Source of the DNA: Penelope pileata
Lineage: Eukaryota; Chordata; Aves; Galliformes; Cracidae
Reading direction: 5' to 3'
Length of the DNA stretch: 64,000 nt
Assembly: GCA_013396635.1 (NCBI GenBank)
Contig: WBMW01001607.1
Location: 186,001 to 250,000 of the forward strand
Position numbers and translations under genes: made by a program
The notes under the pieces: model-generated
What the model was told of the DNA's origin: nothing
Seen by the model: the letters and a program-made list of their open reading frames with translations, nothing else
Databases searched by the model: none
Shown: positions 10,581-24,985 of the stretch, in pieces
How positions within the stretch are numbered: position 1 is the stretch's first letter
How the letters are laid out: every line of letters begins with the position of its first letter

Positions 10581-13500
10581 GAATAATGCTGTTTGTTGGA
10601 ACTTTGAATTCTACATATGTTTTCACTTCTTTTAAAGAGTATTTACTCCTTCCATTTCACCAATCTTGGGAAAGTGAGTTGATTTCCTTTTGTAGTCAAA
10701 CAGTCCAAGCAAGAAGAACCACAACATAAAACCTACCCTATAACTGAAGAGGAAGCAATCTTCAGGACTTCACAGGATTGAAGCTGAAACCTAGAATTAA
10801 GTCAGTGTGAACAGAGTCTAGAAACCAGAGAGAGTAAGGTAATGATGACAAAGGATGAGATAAGAACCCAGCCAAACACCAGGTCAGGATATGTGAGTGA
10901 GCTGGAGCTTTAACAGCTCAAGAAGTTTTTACATCTACATTTTTTTGGTGGCAGATGACAGCTTTGAGATGAGCTGTTAAAGAAGATTCTCTGCATGCAA
11001 ATTGTCCTTATCTGTTTCTGTGGAAAATTATTCAATCCTAGTTACTGTAAACAGCATAGAGATAAAATCTGTGGAAGGTGAGAGAACTAAAAGTCTGTGA
11101 GAAGAGTATACCATAGTAAAAGCATTGTCCTGGAGACATCCAAGGATAAAAATTATGCTCTCCATCCTATAGCCGAGTAAAAGTAGCCCATCACAGCAAA
11201 AGCTTTGCAAGATCAACCTCACTGATTTTCAGTGTCATTTCATTCACTTGATGGTTAATATAAACAAATAGGCTATTTCTATACTGCTAATAATGAGAAT
11301 AAGACTGTCTTCAGTAACAGCCATTTCCACAGATTTCCTTCCACCTCCATAATGACTGAGGGAAAGATATCTGAAATGTTTTGGTGGAGCAGAAATACAT
11401 TTTTGCATTGAAGAACTATTAAAGTAGACTAAAATAACTATTCGTAAGTATTCAAACAAAAGTTACACAAATCAATAAGAAAGAAACTGCAAATCTGTGC
11501 TAATTAGCAGTGGTAATTAATCTGTGTGATATAACAGAAAAAAATGTTATATGGAAACAAGAACAGTCTTAGGTTAAATAAAGCAGAGAAAAAACAGACA
11601 AGCACTATCAGTGTCACAAAAATGACTATATATATATATTTAAAGTTGTTAATGAAAAAGAAAAAAGTAAAAGGTAACTTCACGTCTGAACAAAAAAATA
11701 AATCCCTAAACAGCTGGTTATAAATGATCTAATCACCTGAATGACTGGCAACAGTAAACCCATTCTGTGGCAAGAAATATGCACATTAATTAGTATCAGC
11801 AGAGAGAATGCAAGAGAATAAGTATATGGAAATAAAATGCAGAGTGAAAGGGAAAATAAGTAAAATAGGATTATGGAAAAATGCTTTTATACTACTAAAT
11901 TTTAAATAACTCTATTTCTGATAGATGTCTGTGAGAGAACAGTGCCTGATTCTAATATAGTTACTTTGGAGATGTGAGATAGCTTTACAGGATCCACAAA
12001 AGTGAGCTTCAGTCTAGAGTTTCCATTGAATACATCCTCTGAATGGTTCTCTGAGTTGTCAAATGTTACATCAGTTTTACAGAAAATAATTTTCTGATAA
12101 AATTGATCTATAAGGAAGGAAAATAAAGGCATTCAAACAACTGGTCAACCCAATTCTTTTTTCTTGGCTCCAGATTGTTTGTATTCCTTCCCCTCAACTT
12201 TCAATCCTCTTTAAGAGAATAGAAACATGCAAATCTTGAAAAATATTTGGAAATAAGATATTAGACTTTCTGGATTAATACACTGAAACATGTTGCAAAA
12301 CTTATAAGCTTTCAAAAGAAAGTTTTCAGGTTAAGATATAAAAGGACATTCTCTTTCCCCAACGCTGCAAATACACACATATACACCCTTCAACATTCTA
12401 TACCTGAGAAAGAAAATCTAAATGTAGTCTCCACTTTCAAGACAGCAAGGATATTATTTACTATTAGGATAACAAAGGAGAAGTATTATTTGTTTTCCAC
12501 AGTGCAGAAGATGCTTGATGGCATTTCTTTTAACTACCTAAAATAACACTTACCAAAGGCCAGTAAAGGTTAACTCTATCAACCAAGATTTGGAATGGAT
12601 TATGAAAGCCATGTGAACAAAGTATGAAATGCACATGGTAATTTTAACAGTTCTTCTAGTATCTTCATTAATATTTAATATTTTTATAGTAGATATCTTG
12701 GTAAATATTTAGATATTACTGCTGCATTATCTGTACACCTGTAATAATAAGGTTCCTGATCTCATAAACTTTTTGCTTAAGTTATCCTGAAAGACAACTG
12801 ACCTGAAAAAGAGCACATTCCACATCCCAGCTCTAGGGTTGGGTACTTCCACCTGCCAGAATATTTGTGAAACAGATGGTCAAACACCACAGTCATTAAT
12901 TTTTGCATTAGAGACATCCAGGTGGTAAATTTGTGGATAATATACTTAATTATTTTTCGAAGATCATTTATTTAGTGAAGGTAGATGTTTATTTCCATTT
13001 TAAATTTTGCAACCTGATATAGCAGATAAATGATATACTATGTTGTATTACACTACCTTCCATGTATTCTAGTATATTACAGTATGTCAAGGTAGATAAT
13101 AACTTTCACAATGTAAATACCATGGTGCAATTTAAACAGCACGAGAACTAATGCACAGACATGATGCCCATTTCCCTCCTACTCCATCTGAAAAAGAGAT
13201 CTTTCAACCTGGAAGAGTGTGCAAGAAGAATAAGCAGAAGTTATTATCCTTCTCCCAACATTCAGGCATACCTGCTACTTGACTGTCATACATCTCTCAT
13301 TTGGAGAGATTATTAATTTTTTATTGTTTATTTTCAGCAATGACTGCTGTGATATCTGGTGCACTGGGGCTACACAATAAATTTGATTTGTAAAGCCACC
13401 CATCTCTCAGAAGCACTAAACTCAGTAAATTTCTTGGAGTGTTTCCCTTTGTTTCAATATTCATGACTTTGCACCGCGCAGTCTCTTTCTCAGTTTCCAC

Positions 13501-15051
13501 CTTTAATAAGTCTAAAACTGAAATTCTGATTCAAAAGAAACCCTCCCTCTTTTAGCGATGCACAATAGAATCTTTCTGGCTTATATCTCATGTGAAAGTC
13601 TCAGCTCTGTAAGTGCTCAATGATTTAATATTTTGGATATTGTACATGGTTTTGGTCAAACTACAAATCTATCAGGTTTGAATACTAATGAGGCTGACCT
13701 CAATTTTAAATATGTTACTAGTTATGCCTGCTTTTAAAACTGCCCAGGACTATCTTTATATAAATACAATGCCTAACTAAAGGTAGAGAGATAGACCTGC
13801 TTTTCTCCAAAAAACTAATAAAAAATGCATTTTTTGTTCTATGCAATATCCTTTCTCTTGTGTGTGATAAATGGATGGTAGCTGTCCATACACACTGTGA
13901 GACTGCGGTACTTAGAAGCCACACTTTTCTACACGAGCAAAGGAATCATTTCAGTCTTGAGCTTAATGAAATAATAATCACTGGGACAACAGGTATAATT
14001 GCTGCCTGCTGTAGCTGCACTACCCCATTAGAGTGTATGATTCCATTTTGATTGTTCTTTTCCCTGCTTGGCAGATGGCAAATTGTCTTAATTATTCATT
14101 CACACTTTGAAACCTCTTTAACCTCAACCAGTTGTCTTCTTGAAGACCATCAAGCAGAAAACACGTTCATCCAGCTATGCATTAGTATAAACTGTTTCTT
14201 TCTAATAATGCTGCACTCTAAGCAATATTTATCCTATCACTATAGTAACAGTAATAGCTGCCAATATATAGGCAATATTCTGAGAACTTCTGTCCTGTTA
14301 CTTACCATGTTGACTACAAAGAAAAATCATCCTTGCCAGTCTACACTGCCTTTCTCCATTCTACACAATGTAAAATATTTTCGCTTTCCTAAATATGAGC
14401 TTTTCTCACTTTTTGTTCCCCTAACAACAGCTCTATGAACATCTTCCATTTTTACTCATTCTATGTGGAGCACAGTTCACCACTGAGGGTTATAATTTCT
14501 TCCTCAGAGATTGCATTTGCAAATCCTGAAAGAAAAACTCCCAATTTCACAACTCACATTAGCGAGTTAAATGTTTTCTGTGAAAGCATTTTCAAATACA
14601 AAGAATATTTTAATAAACCACTATGCAAGTTCTTCATGTATTTTTCTCCCACATTTTTATTTTATTTTGAGTTGTAAGACTAGGAAAAAGAAAACTTGAC
14701 ACTCTCATTACTTGAATGTCATGTAAGACTCTCAAGCCTACTACCGCCACACACAGGAAATTCACTCCAGCAAAAATGTAGCTGATCAGCACTGGTCAGA
14801 AATTTCCACAAGCATGGGGACTTCTCTAACAGAGAAGGGGAAAGCATGACTTAAGCAAACACACAAACAAAAAAATTTCAGGTACAGACTTTGGTCTCTA
14901 TCTAGAATTGAGTGATTAATGGTGCAGGTGACTTTCTTTGATACAACTCCAATTTAAACTTTAAGAGAATTACATTAAGAAACGTGCAATGAAAATTAAT
15001 TCCAAAGGTGTTCAAAAGCTTTTTAGACATACAACATCGTTTTTTCCCAGT
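10581..15051. other. Unique AT-rich DNA
   Basis: No exon, RNA gene or repeat family recognised. There is a small (TA)n near 11626-11640. Open frames in 13860-14440 start with TTG or are AT-rich and show no family features. Confidence 0.5.
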
Positions 15052-15595
15052 GAACACTGTCGTGGTTTGACCCAGCAGATAGCTAAGTTCCACACAGTTC
15101 ACTCACCCTCCTCCCTCCCCAAATTGGACGAGGGAGAGAAGTAGAGAAATATGCAGTAAAACTCATGGGTTGAGATAAACACTATTTACTAAGATAGTAA
15201 AGAAAGCAAAAGAAATAACAGTACATATATATATATATACAAAGAGGATATGCAGAGCAAGGGCTCACAGTCAGCAGCGATCCTTCCTCCCAGCTAACCT
15301 CTTCCGTAACAAAAGCCACCAGAACCCCAAAAAACCAATCACATGATGTTATATGGTATGGAATAGCTCTTTGGTCAATTTGGGTCAGCTGCCCTGGTCC
15401 TGTCCCCTCCCAGTTCCCAGCTCCTTATGCCCCCCTAACTGTTTCACTGGCAGAGGAATGCAGAACTGAATGTCCTCGGCTCTGTTCAACACTGCCAGGA
15501 TGTTATCAGTTTTGTTTCTCTTCTGAGACCAAAACATAACTTCATACTAGACACTATGAGAAAAGTAACTTCTGTTAGAAACTAAGATAGAACAC
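15052..15595 (-). repeat. Target-site duplication around the 15.1 kb LTR
   Basis: GAACAC occurs directly before (15052-15057) and directly after (15590-15595) the LTR. Five of the six bases may be the true duplication, with one base agreeing by chance. Confidence 0.65.
15058..15589 (-). mobile_element. Solo LTR of an avian endogenous retrovirus
   Basis: A 532-bp LTR whose plus-strand side starts TGTCGTGGTTTGACCCAGC and ends AAGATA, a decayed TG...CA pair. The body shares the landmarks of the copy at 43.2 kb: a CACTCACCC-rich start, CATGGGTTGAGATAAAC, GTATGGAATAGCTCTTTGG, CCTGGTCCTGTCCCCTCCC and ACACTATGAGAAAAG. No internal retroviral gene lies beside it, so it is a solo LTR left by recombination between the two LTRs of a provirus. 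From knowledge of related bird LTRs, the transcriptional sense is the minus strand. A short (AT)n lies inside it at about 15222-15239. Confidence 0.85.
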
Positions 15596-18500
15596 TTCTT
15601 CAAATTAAGAGGACAGAACGTCTGGTCACTTCCAGGGTGGAATGAAGATAAATTCCAAAATCTCACAGATGTTACAAAACATCATTGTTCCCTTTATACA
15701 GTTTTATTTAAAATATTATATATATAGTTATATCCATCTCTTCCAATATATATATTTACTATATCTAAGAAAGCCCACAGCAATGCTACATCACTGTTAC
15801 ATGAATTTTCTGAACACGTAAAGTGTAACAATTACATATAAACTACAGAAAATTGCTTGACTTTTAAAAATGGCTAAGTATTAGAGTTTTAAACTCAGAA
15901 AAGGAAATTTCACATCTCACAAATGTAGTATTTGTTCTTCAACAAGACCAATGATCAGTCATTCCACATGAGAAATGAGTAGCTTTAAAGTTGTTTAAAC
16001 ATTTGAATATAACATCGTTAAAAGTTTTTCCTCTGTATTGCTAAATAGATTTAGTACATTTTAACTCCTGCCATATATTTTTGATCTTGATTTTACAGAC
16101 TTGCCTTTTTAACTACGCTTAACCTACCTTATTGCAAAAACTAATGGAGCAAAAAATCTTTTGCCTGCTCCTTAATAATTTTCACAATTTCAGGAACTTC
16201 TGTTTCCTATTGAAATACAAAGACTTTTCAAAGAGTTGAACACAAAAACATGTGACAAAAACATAAGAAAGGAGACATAGATGGCTACAAAAAGAAGTTT
16301 CCAAGTATGTTTATTAAACATCTTTAAACATTTTCTTATTTGCATTCTGGTTACTTGGTTATTGCTGTTAATCAGGTAGAATTAAATATCCCATCTAATC
16401 TGCCAAAGATATTTCAAAGTTAATTTGTTAATATGCTACTGATTAATGTACGGGTCCTTTCTTATACAGATTGGAGGACAAGACAATCCTTTATAATCAC
16501 GAGCCTTTTTTTAAAAAAAAAAAAATATATTATTTTGCAGATAGAAGTAACACATTCTGTATACGTATTTTAGGATTTGAGAACAATGCTGTCAGTTTGA
16601 TTTCTATCATTACAGTTAGCTCTTTCTGTCTACTGAGTAAACAGATCACTGTCCCCAACAAATTATTTTCTAATATAAGACACCACTAGCCCCCATACAT
16701 GCACTCTAGGTGACATGGCAATAACAAATGTCCTGTGCACAATCTCACGAGAGACATACCTCATCTGACTGCTTGGGTATAGCTCAGATATCTTCTGTGA
16801 CAAACTTCACTGATGTATTCCTTACTAAAACTTGGCACTGAATTCAACGTGTTTCTTATTGAAGTTCTCATGCTGACTTGCATTCACACACACACACACA
16901 TACATACCTGAAGCACAGTGATAGTGCAAATACAGCTACAAGTAATTCCCAAAGCCCTTAAGAATGGCAGAGGAGAGACAACTGAGTTTGCTTGGATATA
17001 AATAGAAAGAAAATAAACAACGAAAAAACTCAGTAACAAGAGCAAAAACAGAATCAAGAAACTTGTGTCAAGATTGCATCAAGACTCTCTAAACCACCAA
17101 TGTTTGGGGCAGGTTTCTGTATGGTGCTATTCATTTTTGTTTGACAATGATTAATAACGCCTAAGATGTTTTCCACGTGACTCCTCCTGGTGTTTTCTCA
17201 AAACTGTGCTCTCAGACCAACATACTCCTGATCAAAGCTTCTTTCAGTGATGCATCACTGACAGACGGAGAGAGTGAGACAGAGAAAAATAAGATCTACA
17301 ACATAAAACAAAAATAAATTTACACTACCATAAATACTTATCATTTTCCAGTTGAAACAATAAAGTTAAAACAATTACGAATGCTGAAATTTTACAGGTT
17401 TTTAATCTATTTTAGGTCACCTACAATTTTCAAAATACCTTAAAAAGTAATAAAATGAATGTTTTATCTGGTTAATTAATTCTTTTTTCAACAGAAAAAA
17501 TAAAAATATTTTGACGTTTCCTTTTCTCCAAAGCATGATTTCCTGTTTTGTTACTTTCAGATTGTCCAATACATTTTTCTTACAGAATCAAGAGTTTCCA
17601 CCTCTGATCCAGCATGAGCACAATATCAGCATCAGTCTGTTTTTCCAATCTCCATTGCTTATCAACCAGTTTATTTGTATTTCAGTTCATGCTTTCCCCA
17701 TCTGTTCTCTGTTAGAGGCCCCTTGTTGTGCCTTTACAATTTGACCTTGCTTATTTTAAGAAGAGTAACACAGTTGGCGTATCCAAGTCTTACTACATTC
17801 TCCTTCCTCTTCTTCCCTCTCTATTACTTGTCCTTGGTGAGAGATATCAAATAGCATACAGTCAAGAGTAAGAAAGCTGATTTAGGCCCTCCAGTCCATA
17901 ATTGACCTCTAGACTCTACTACCCACACACAAGCTTTAATGACCTACAACATAAACAGAAGTAGGAAGAAAACTTCAAGCATAATGACTGAAATTTCTCT
18001 GTGGAGCTCACAGATCCTAATGAAGTCCAAGGTTAAGAAAAATAAACAAACTACAAAAAAAAAAAAAAAGAAGAAAAAAGTAGTCATAGTACACTCCACT
18101 TTTTCCTTTGGTAGTGAAAAAACAGCAAAGCAGATACGTTATACCTGTTTTTATCATTTAAGTTACTTCCACTCAGTCATGGTCCCTTGCTTCAGGGTAC
18201 TTTTCCCTATATGCATTTAATAAGATATCTGGAAACTGAAAGCAGTCTCACAGTCTACAAACACTGTACCCAATGAGAGAAAATAAGTATTTCTCATTCA
18301 TGAATGCAAGTATTGCCTCTGCCTCCAGACCCCTCACAGTGCCAGCGCCTCATCTCAGCACATACCTACTAGTGGTGGGAGCTACTGCTTGCTCTGCCAC
18401 AAATAGTTTAAGCAAGAGGAGCCTACATTTGAAGGAAGCAGTCCTGAAGAACACTAAGTAGTACCTTCCAACTCTCTTTTACACAATTTAACTCGAAAGC

Positions 18501-19660
18501 CCACATTAGCTGCTAGCTCAATGGCTAATGTATTTCTAGATTTCCCAATACACAGACAATATTATATAGAGATATTCAAGGTACAGGCTGGAGCTCTGCC
18601 CAAACAGTTACAAATGTAATTGGTCTAGTTAATATCACCATAAGGAGTTGGATTTTAATATTGTGGTAAATCCTAACCTCTTTCTCTGACAATTTCAAGT
18701 CTCAATTACCTCTCAAGGTAAGCGACCATATCTCTTACCCTAGATTAAGGTTCAGGAATCCACTATTCAAGGCACACTGTGAAGAATATGGGGCTTCAGT
18801 AAGCAAAGGGCCTTTCACCTGTAGGTTATCAGCAAAATGTAACACAGCTGTGCATGACCAAGAGCTGTACCTGCCCTAGAAACTGTTGGATAGCATCTGG
18901 GATGATGATCTCAGACTAGTTCCTAGTGGACAGACATGTTTATGATTTGAAATAAAGTCCTCACAGCTGCTGCTAATTGGCTCCCTTCTCAGCAGTTTCA
19001 GCACTGAGGCTGCAGCCAGTGAGATTAAATTGTTTTCTAATCCCCAGAAGTGCTCAGTCAAGGTCTGGGAATAAACAGTTCAGTGAAAGGGAATTAGCAC
19101 CGGTGCTGTCCGTGCTGTCCATTTTCTAGGGATAATTAAGGCCCTCATTTTCTAAGACTGTCAGTCTGACACCTTCCATCAGCATGAACATTCTCTTGAT
19201 GTTTGTATTTTACTTTGTTAAGAGGAAAGATGGAAAAGGAGGAAAAGAAGGAAAAAGAAACCTTGCAGAGTGAAATGAAGCACTTCAGCGAAATCATCTT
19301 ATTTACATCTGAAAAGTCATTGAACACCAAACTGTCAGTGACTAGACAAAAAATGTAAATTCCTGCTTCTGTTATAATTCCTGAAGACATGAAGAAGCAA
19401 TAGCACAGTAAGACTTCACTTTAGCCTTTAAATACCTCGCCATTAAGACATTTTCCAAAGCCAGTTTGGATGCAATTTCTAAGTGAATTATATGAGAGAA
19501 AGAATAGTCATGGCTATTTCTTTTATTACCTGAGTTTATGTAATTAAAATAGAAAAGACTTCTCTGAATGAAGTAATTTGTCTCCCAGTAATGATATTTC
19601 TTCATGTTACTGAGATGGTAAAAGAGAGGTATAATTAATCCACTGTCCCCTTATCAAGAC

Positions 19661-19800
19661 CAATAAACATTGAGCAATAAAATATAATCTGATTGTGTCA
19701 TTATCTCAAACGAATTTATCATCTGTTAGCAACTAAATCATAAATTATTTTTCAACAGCTTTCTAATGAGATGAAAGATAATCAGGGCCTGAAATGAAGT
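19661..19800. promoter_or_regulatory. Candidate conserved noncoding element
   Basis: A block of AT-rich but complex sequence with several homeodomain-like ATTA/TAAT cores, TAAATCATAAATTATTTTTC, and TTTCTAATGAGATGAAAG. Its texture (no simple repeat, no open frame, no transposon) is like vertebrate conserved enhancers. Conservation cannot be seen from one sequence, so this is only a suggestion. Confidence 0.15.
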
Positions 19801-20030
19801 GTTGTAATATCCAACACGAATAATCAGTCAGTTTTCTCTATTAAAAAAAGAAATTAAAAAAGAAAAACCTTTGTGTGCCACTTTTGCAATGCACATCATC
19901 TTTTGACACCATCAAGAATTCAAAATAAGGTAATAAGTTGAACTGCTCAGGAATACACTCAAAAGGTGTTCAAATTCTACACCTCAAATTCCACCTGCAT
20001 CTTCACAATATCAGGACGAGTCATTCTACC

Positions 20031-20069
20031 GATTGCAGATCGGTCCCATATTAACATTAATCTGCAATC
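20031..20069. repeat. Short inverted repeat, 10-bp arms
   Basis: GATTGCAGAT at 20031-20040 is matched by its reverse complement ATCTGCAATC at 20060-20069, with a 19-bp spacer. It could be a small stem-loop or chance. Confidence 0.4.
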
Positions 20070-23000
20070 AGATATTCATCTCAGTGGTCAGTATTTGTAA
20101 TGAGCTTCACACAAGCAGTGAAGTTTAATCACAAACCAGTAGTCATAAATTTGCATAAATGTGGCATTCTAATCAAGCACAAATGCTGCCAGACCTTCTT
20201 AGTACCAAAACAACAGATTATATTAACTTGGTATCCCATTGTCAGTTCATTTTCTGTATTACACTTTAAGCCTGAAAGTGCATATTGTTTACCACAGTAT
20301 CTGAAACACTAAAAATGTTGAATTTATAGCAAAATAATAACTCTACTATTAAAACCATTAATATCACCATAGAACTGATGCATTTCCTTTTCCAGCCTTT
20401 CTAGGATTTTTCAATTAGCTTATTTTTTAGAGGCAAAAGACTTTTAAAAAAAGTTTCCTAATCTTATTTTTCTTGAAAGAAATCAACAGCTACTAAATCA
20501 CCCCATAGCCAGCACTATAAATATGAGATGACATTCAATGACAAGCAGAAATGTAGTTTTACCAATCTGTAAAGCAGTGTGTACTCAGTGTTTTAAATTC
20601 TGACACTTATCTGTGATAAACCAGCCTTATTCTACTCATTTCATTAAGGCCAGTTCTTTTCTGCCACAAGAAGATGAACGCTATTTTAGTTAACTGAACA
20701 AATTCATATCAGATTTTCAGCCCCCTTTTTCCATTCACATAATTGACTGATTATTGACACACACTGTTTTGAATGCACAGTCTCTTCAGAAAGACAATTG
20801 TGTACAAGTACTGGGCTTAGAAATCACATTTACAAATTCTGTCGTATATAATAAAGTAATAGTGTAGCAAATAATATCATGTTAGGTACAAAGGGCTTTT
20901 GCAAATTATTAAACTCCAAAATAAACAGTAACATTTGACAATTAGTAATCATTTATTGCAAGTATATTTTCAAACATCAAAAGCATTATTCTTACTAATA
21001 GACAATTATTTTTTTAAATACATCTTCACACCTGCCCAGTACTTGCCACGTTTGAAGCACTCCACAACTGCACGATACATCCTTACCACTTATCAAATAG
21101 GCTGTGAAGTGCCAGAATTGGAGCTCAGTGATCACAGATATTTCAGCCTACTCTGAAACTAATAGCAAACAGTAACACCTAAACGCAACATTTGTTCCAA
21201 ATAAATGCAAGAGAAGAAATAAAAGAAGAACAGTTTTGTCAATAAACTTTTGAAAGAGACTCCTGTTCCTCTCATACCTCATGGTGACATCTAGCATCTA
21301 ATCAAAGAGAAATAATTCTTACTCATACAAAGTCAATGACTAATACCAACAGCTAATGCTTCAAAATGACTAAATATCATTTTTTCCTCAGAGTCACTTA
21401 TCTTGCACAATAACACACTCAGTAGTGGGGAGAGCTAAGCATTTTGCTTAATAGTACAGATAAATTAGATTTAATAAACAGCTATCACTCACCTTCCATT
21501 TCCAAAACAGCTCTTTAATTTAATTGTAAATTGGATTTCTACTTTAAGGCATTACAATGACATGTAATTTCCAGTGCTTTAAATACCCTTTACTGTAGCA
21601 GGATTTTTCTAGCTGTCATAACTTGGTTTCTCCTTCTTAATAAACTAAAACAAAAAATATAATATACACAATCTATAGATTATAAACTATTAATTGATTC
21701 ATCGTATGATTCACACTATGAATTTTTTGACAGGTCATTGAGAGGTTGTAGTAATAAACTTCCTGTAGAACCAATTTAGAATAAGATGAAACAAGCTGCC
21801 AAATGTACAATGCACATCATTTACATTTACTCCACAGCCACAATCTCACTTTCATTTCTTTCTTGACACTTCAGGGTGCCAGTATTGAGTAAAACTATGA
21901 GATGCTTAGAGAAATTCATTACTATGTGGCATTTGGACCAGAAATAATTCACTTTTTCTATTAAGAACTTCATATGTTCAGGAACTCTACAAGGTTATAT
22001 AAAGACAGATTCCAAACACTGATAAATCGTGCGTTTCTCATAATAAGATGCTTGAGGACAGAGAAAGAAAATCCCTGCGTAGAATATAAATGCTTTGTGA
22101 ATCAGCATCACTGAGGATGTTTTAAAGAAATATTAGTGACATGCTTGGTGGTTCTGTTATAAAATCTTACATCAAGATGAAGATACACCATTACACATCT
22201 CTTCAAAACTCTTTACTAGCCTTTTGTATTTTTTCCATTCCCTCTCTTATAAATAATAGATTTCATCTATATCTTGAAAATGTACCTCTGAAAGCACATA
22301 GGTAAGATGATAAATGTATGGTTTCACCACAGCAAATTGTTAGCCTGTTAATTTTCTGCTGAAAATATGGAGGTAGTTTCCCGTTTGGTTTGTAGACAAG
22401 CTATCAATAGTTTTGGTCCAACAAATGAGTCAGCTGGAGAACAGTAAGTTGATATCAACTTTACGGTGACAACAAACTTTTGACATCTGAATCCCTGCTT
22501 TAACAAGCATGCCTTCTGCAGAAGGAAGCAACTGAGCAATGCCAAGAAGAGGATAAAAAGGGGACCAGAGAACACAAAATTTAATTTGGAGTTGCTAACA
22601 GATTAGTACCATGCACAGAAATCATCAGACTATCTGATTAAATGCTGACTTTAAGTGGTTCAACACAAACAGGATTTACATTCTGTTGTCTCAGAAGGTT
22701 TTTTTTGCAAACATGGATCATTGAACCAGCAGACCATAATGAGTTCTTTAAAAGCCTTTCATGATCTATTTAAGTAGCTTTAGAGCAATTACAGACAAGT
22801 TGTGCCAACATGGCTACTCTCTGTGCACATTATCTTCTAATGGAAGAAAATAGATGCAGTTCACAGGAAATAAGCAGTATGTATTTACAGTAGCACATTT
22901 CCACAGTAGAGTCTTTTTTTTCTTATTTTTCATTAATAATGTTACTAAGTGAATTCTAAGTACTGACTGCAAACAGAAGGGGAAACAAACAGAAATAACA

Positions 23001-24390
23001 TATCTCTGGTAAATTATGATCTCAGTTGAACATGCTTCTCTTCTTTCTCAAGAAAAGCCCCTCAAACAGAAGTTCAGAACGGAGGTTTCCAAACCAACCA
23101 TTTTTCAAAGAGCTGTTATTAAACAGAATAAAAACTGTGATGAGATTTCCATGATTGTTTTAAGGAAAGAGCTAAAAGAATTTTCATTTTTGTATTTCCA
23201 TTTCTCAAAGTCAAACAGCACTCGAGGGTCATATCCCATAACAGTTTGATAGTGTACAGAACTGGATTGTTTGTGCTCAGTGAACACACCACAGCCAGAA
23301 GCTTTGATGTTTTGATGGAATTACACAAAGCACAGATGCATAGACTCATCCTACTTCATAGAGCAAAAAGACCAAGAGTTGTAGTAGTTGTAGTATTAAA
23401 GGAAGAGTATTAAATGGGATATAATAAAAAGTCATTATTCTATCAGAGAACAACATTCTACACTTGGAAGCTACACCAAATCAAATTCTAATTAGAGCAA
23501 GATGGAATTTTCTAGCATTAATGGCAATTGAGAACCAAGAAAAATATTAAGTGATAAATACTCTATTTTTTAAGTATTTAGTTTGAAACTATCTTTATTG
23601 AAGATGTATTAGCCAAATACAAACAACTAGCATTAATAAAAGCCAATTAGTAATATTTTCTGACCTCTATTACACAACAGGCCTGAATAACTAAATTATG
23701 ATTTTATGCCTGAAAGATCTATAAATCCATTAGTAAACGTGTAATGACATGTGTGTGCATTATAAATAAGGATCTTTTAAAAAAAGTTGCTTTAAGTACA
23801 AAAGCCAGTAAAATAACGTTTAAATTTTTTTTTAAAAAATCACAATTTGTTTTGCAAGTGGATGACTGTAGGTACCTATTAGAACACACTTTAATTGCAT
23901 AAGGGACAAATGAGCTTCTGATGGAAAAGAAGAGGATAATGAGCAAGAAAAATAGGGTTTAGCAGAAACATAACTACTAAAAAATGCAAAAATCTGAAGA
24001 ATGAATGGAGTCTAAGACAAATTAACAAGTTTTAAACTGTTAATTATAGCAGTAGATAAACTTTTCTGGATCACTTTTAATAAATACCATTAAATGACAT
24101 CACAATTTTCTCTAAAGATCTCACTGAATATTCAGTAATTTCAAACATAGAAAACATTTCCCAAGGAGTGTTAGAAAACTTACTTTTTTTTTTGTTAAGT
24201 TGAAAGCAAATATTTATTTCGAGAAAAGTCAGGATAAAACTTCATCCTGAAGGAGCTTGTTTTTATTTGTTCTGGTTTTGTTTTATTTGCTACAGTTTTA
24301 GGCTCTTAAAAAATTACTATATATGATGCCACATACTGTAGATAGTGACAAAGAATCCCTCTGAAAACGCTAGGACCCAGAAAATTCTAG

Positions 24391-24873
24391 GAAGATGTTG
24401 TGGTATAGCTCAACAGCAGCTCAGCACCACACAGGCCCTCACTCGCTCCCCTCAAGCGAAATAAGGAAGAGAGTTAGAAGAGGAAAATGGAAACAAATAC
24501 ACAAGGATAACAACATATATAGCCACAATGCTTGTCACCCGATGCCCAGCAACAATAGCACTGCCTGACAGACACCAGGAATGCAAGATCTGACTGCCCA
24601 TGAATAGACTCCCAACACTCTCTGAGCAGCAAGTACCCTCCCAAGCCAACTCCCCACAGCTTTCTACCCTTCTGCGTGGTGTCAGGTGGTATGCTATAAC
24701 CCTAATTCCAACAGCTGTCCTGGCTTCACCTCATCCTCTGCTGCTGCCATAAAGGCAGTGGCTCTGCTCTGCTGAGTGTCCTGGCTGAGCATTAGGTGTG
24801 CTCCTATTGCTTAGCATCAATCAAAGCATTAGTGGGCTATCATCACTGTTTCAGCTGAAACCAGGATAGAAGA
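24391..24873 (-). repeat. Target-site duplication around the 24.4 kb LTR
   Basis: GAAGA occurs at 24391-24395 and again at 24869-24873, exactly flanking the LTR. A 5-bp duplication fits the integrase of several bird ERV classes, including ERVL-like ones. Confidence 0.8.
24396..24868 (-). mobile_element. Solo LTR, old avian ERV family
   Basis: A 473-bp LTR with plus-strand start TGTTGTGGTATAGCTCAACA and end GCTGAAACCAGGATA (original CA mutated to TA), flanked by a perfect 5-bp duplication. Read on the minus strand it starts TATCCTGGTTTCAGCTGAAA, the hallmark start of a widespread bird LTR group. The interior is quite diverged from the copies at 15 and 43 kb, so it is another subfamily or an older insertion. 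No internal viral genes are present. Confidence 0.8.
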
Positions 24874-24985
24874 AGAAAATTTTTATGTATGAAGAAAATA
24901 CATAACAAGAAGTACGTGAAGTTAACTTCTTCACTAACTTCCTTTTTCATTTTTATCCAAAACCCATCTGAAGGGGTTTGCCTTA

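Larger units (their letters stand above)
15596..24390. other. Unique AT-rich DNA, no gene recognised
   Basis: A long stretch without recognisable transposons. It holds short simple repeats (TA-rich near 15717-15770, CA near 16887-16902, poly(A) at 18056-18069). It also has a conserved-looking block near 19.66-19.80 kb and a short inverted repeat at 20.03 kb, both listed separately. Confidence 0.5.

Noticed and set aside
14052..14438. 128-codon open frame on the plus strand
   Set aside because: It starts with TTG rather than ATG, is AT-rich with many F, L, I and S residues and matches no family. Frames like this arise by chance in such DNA.
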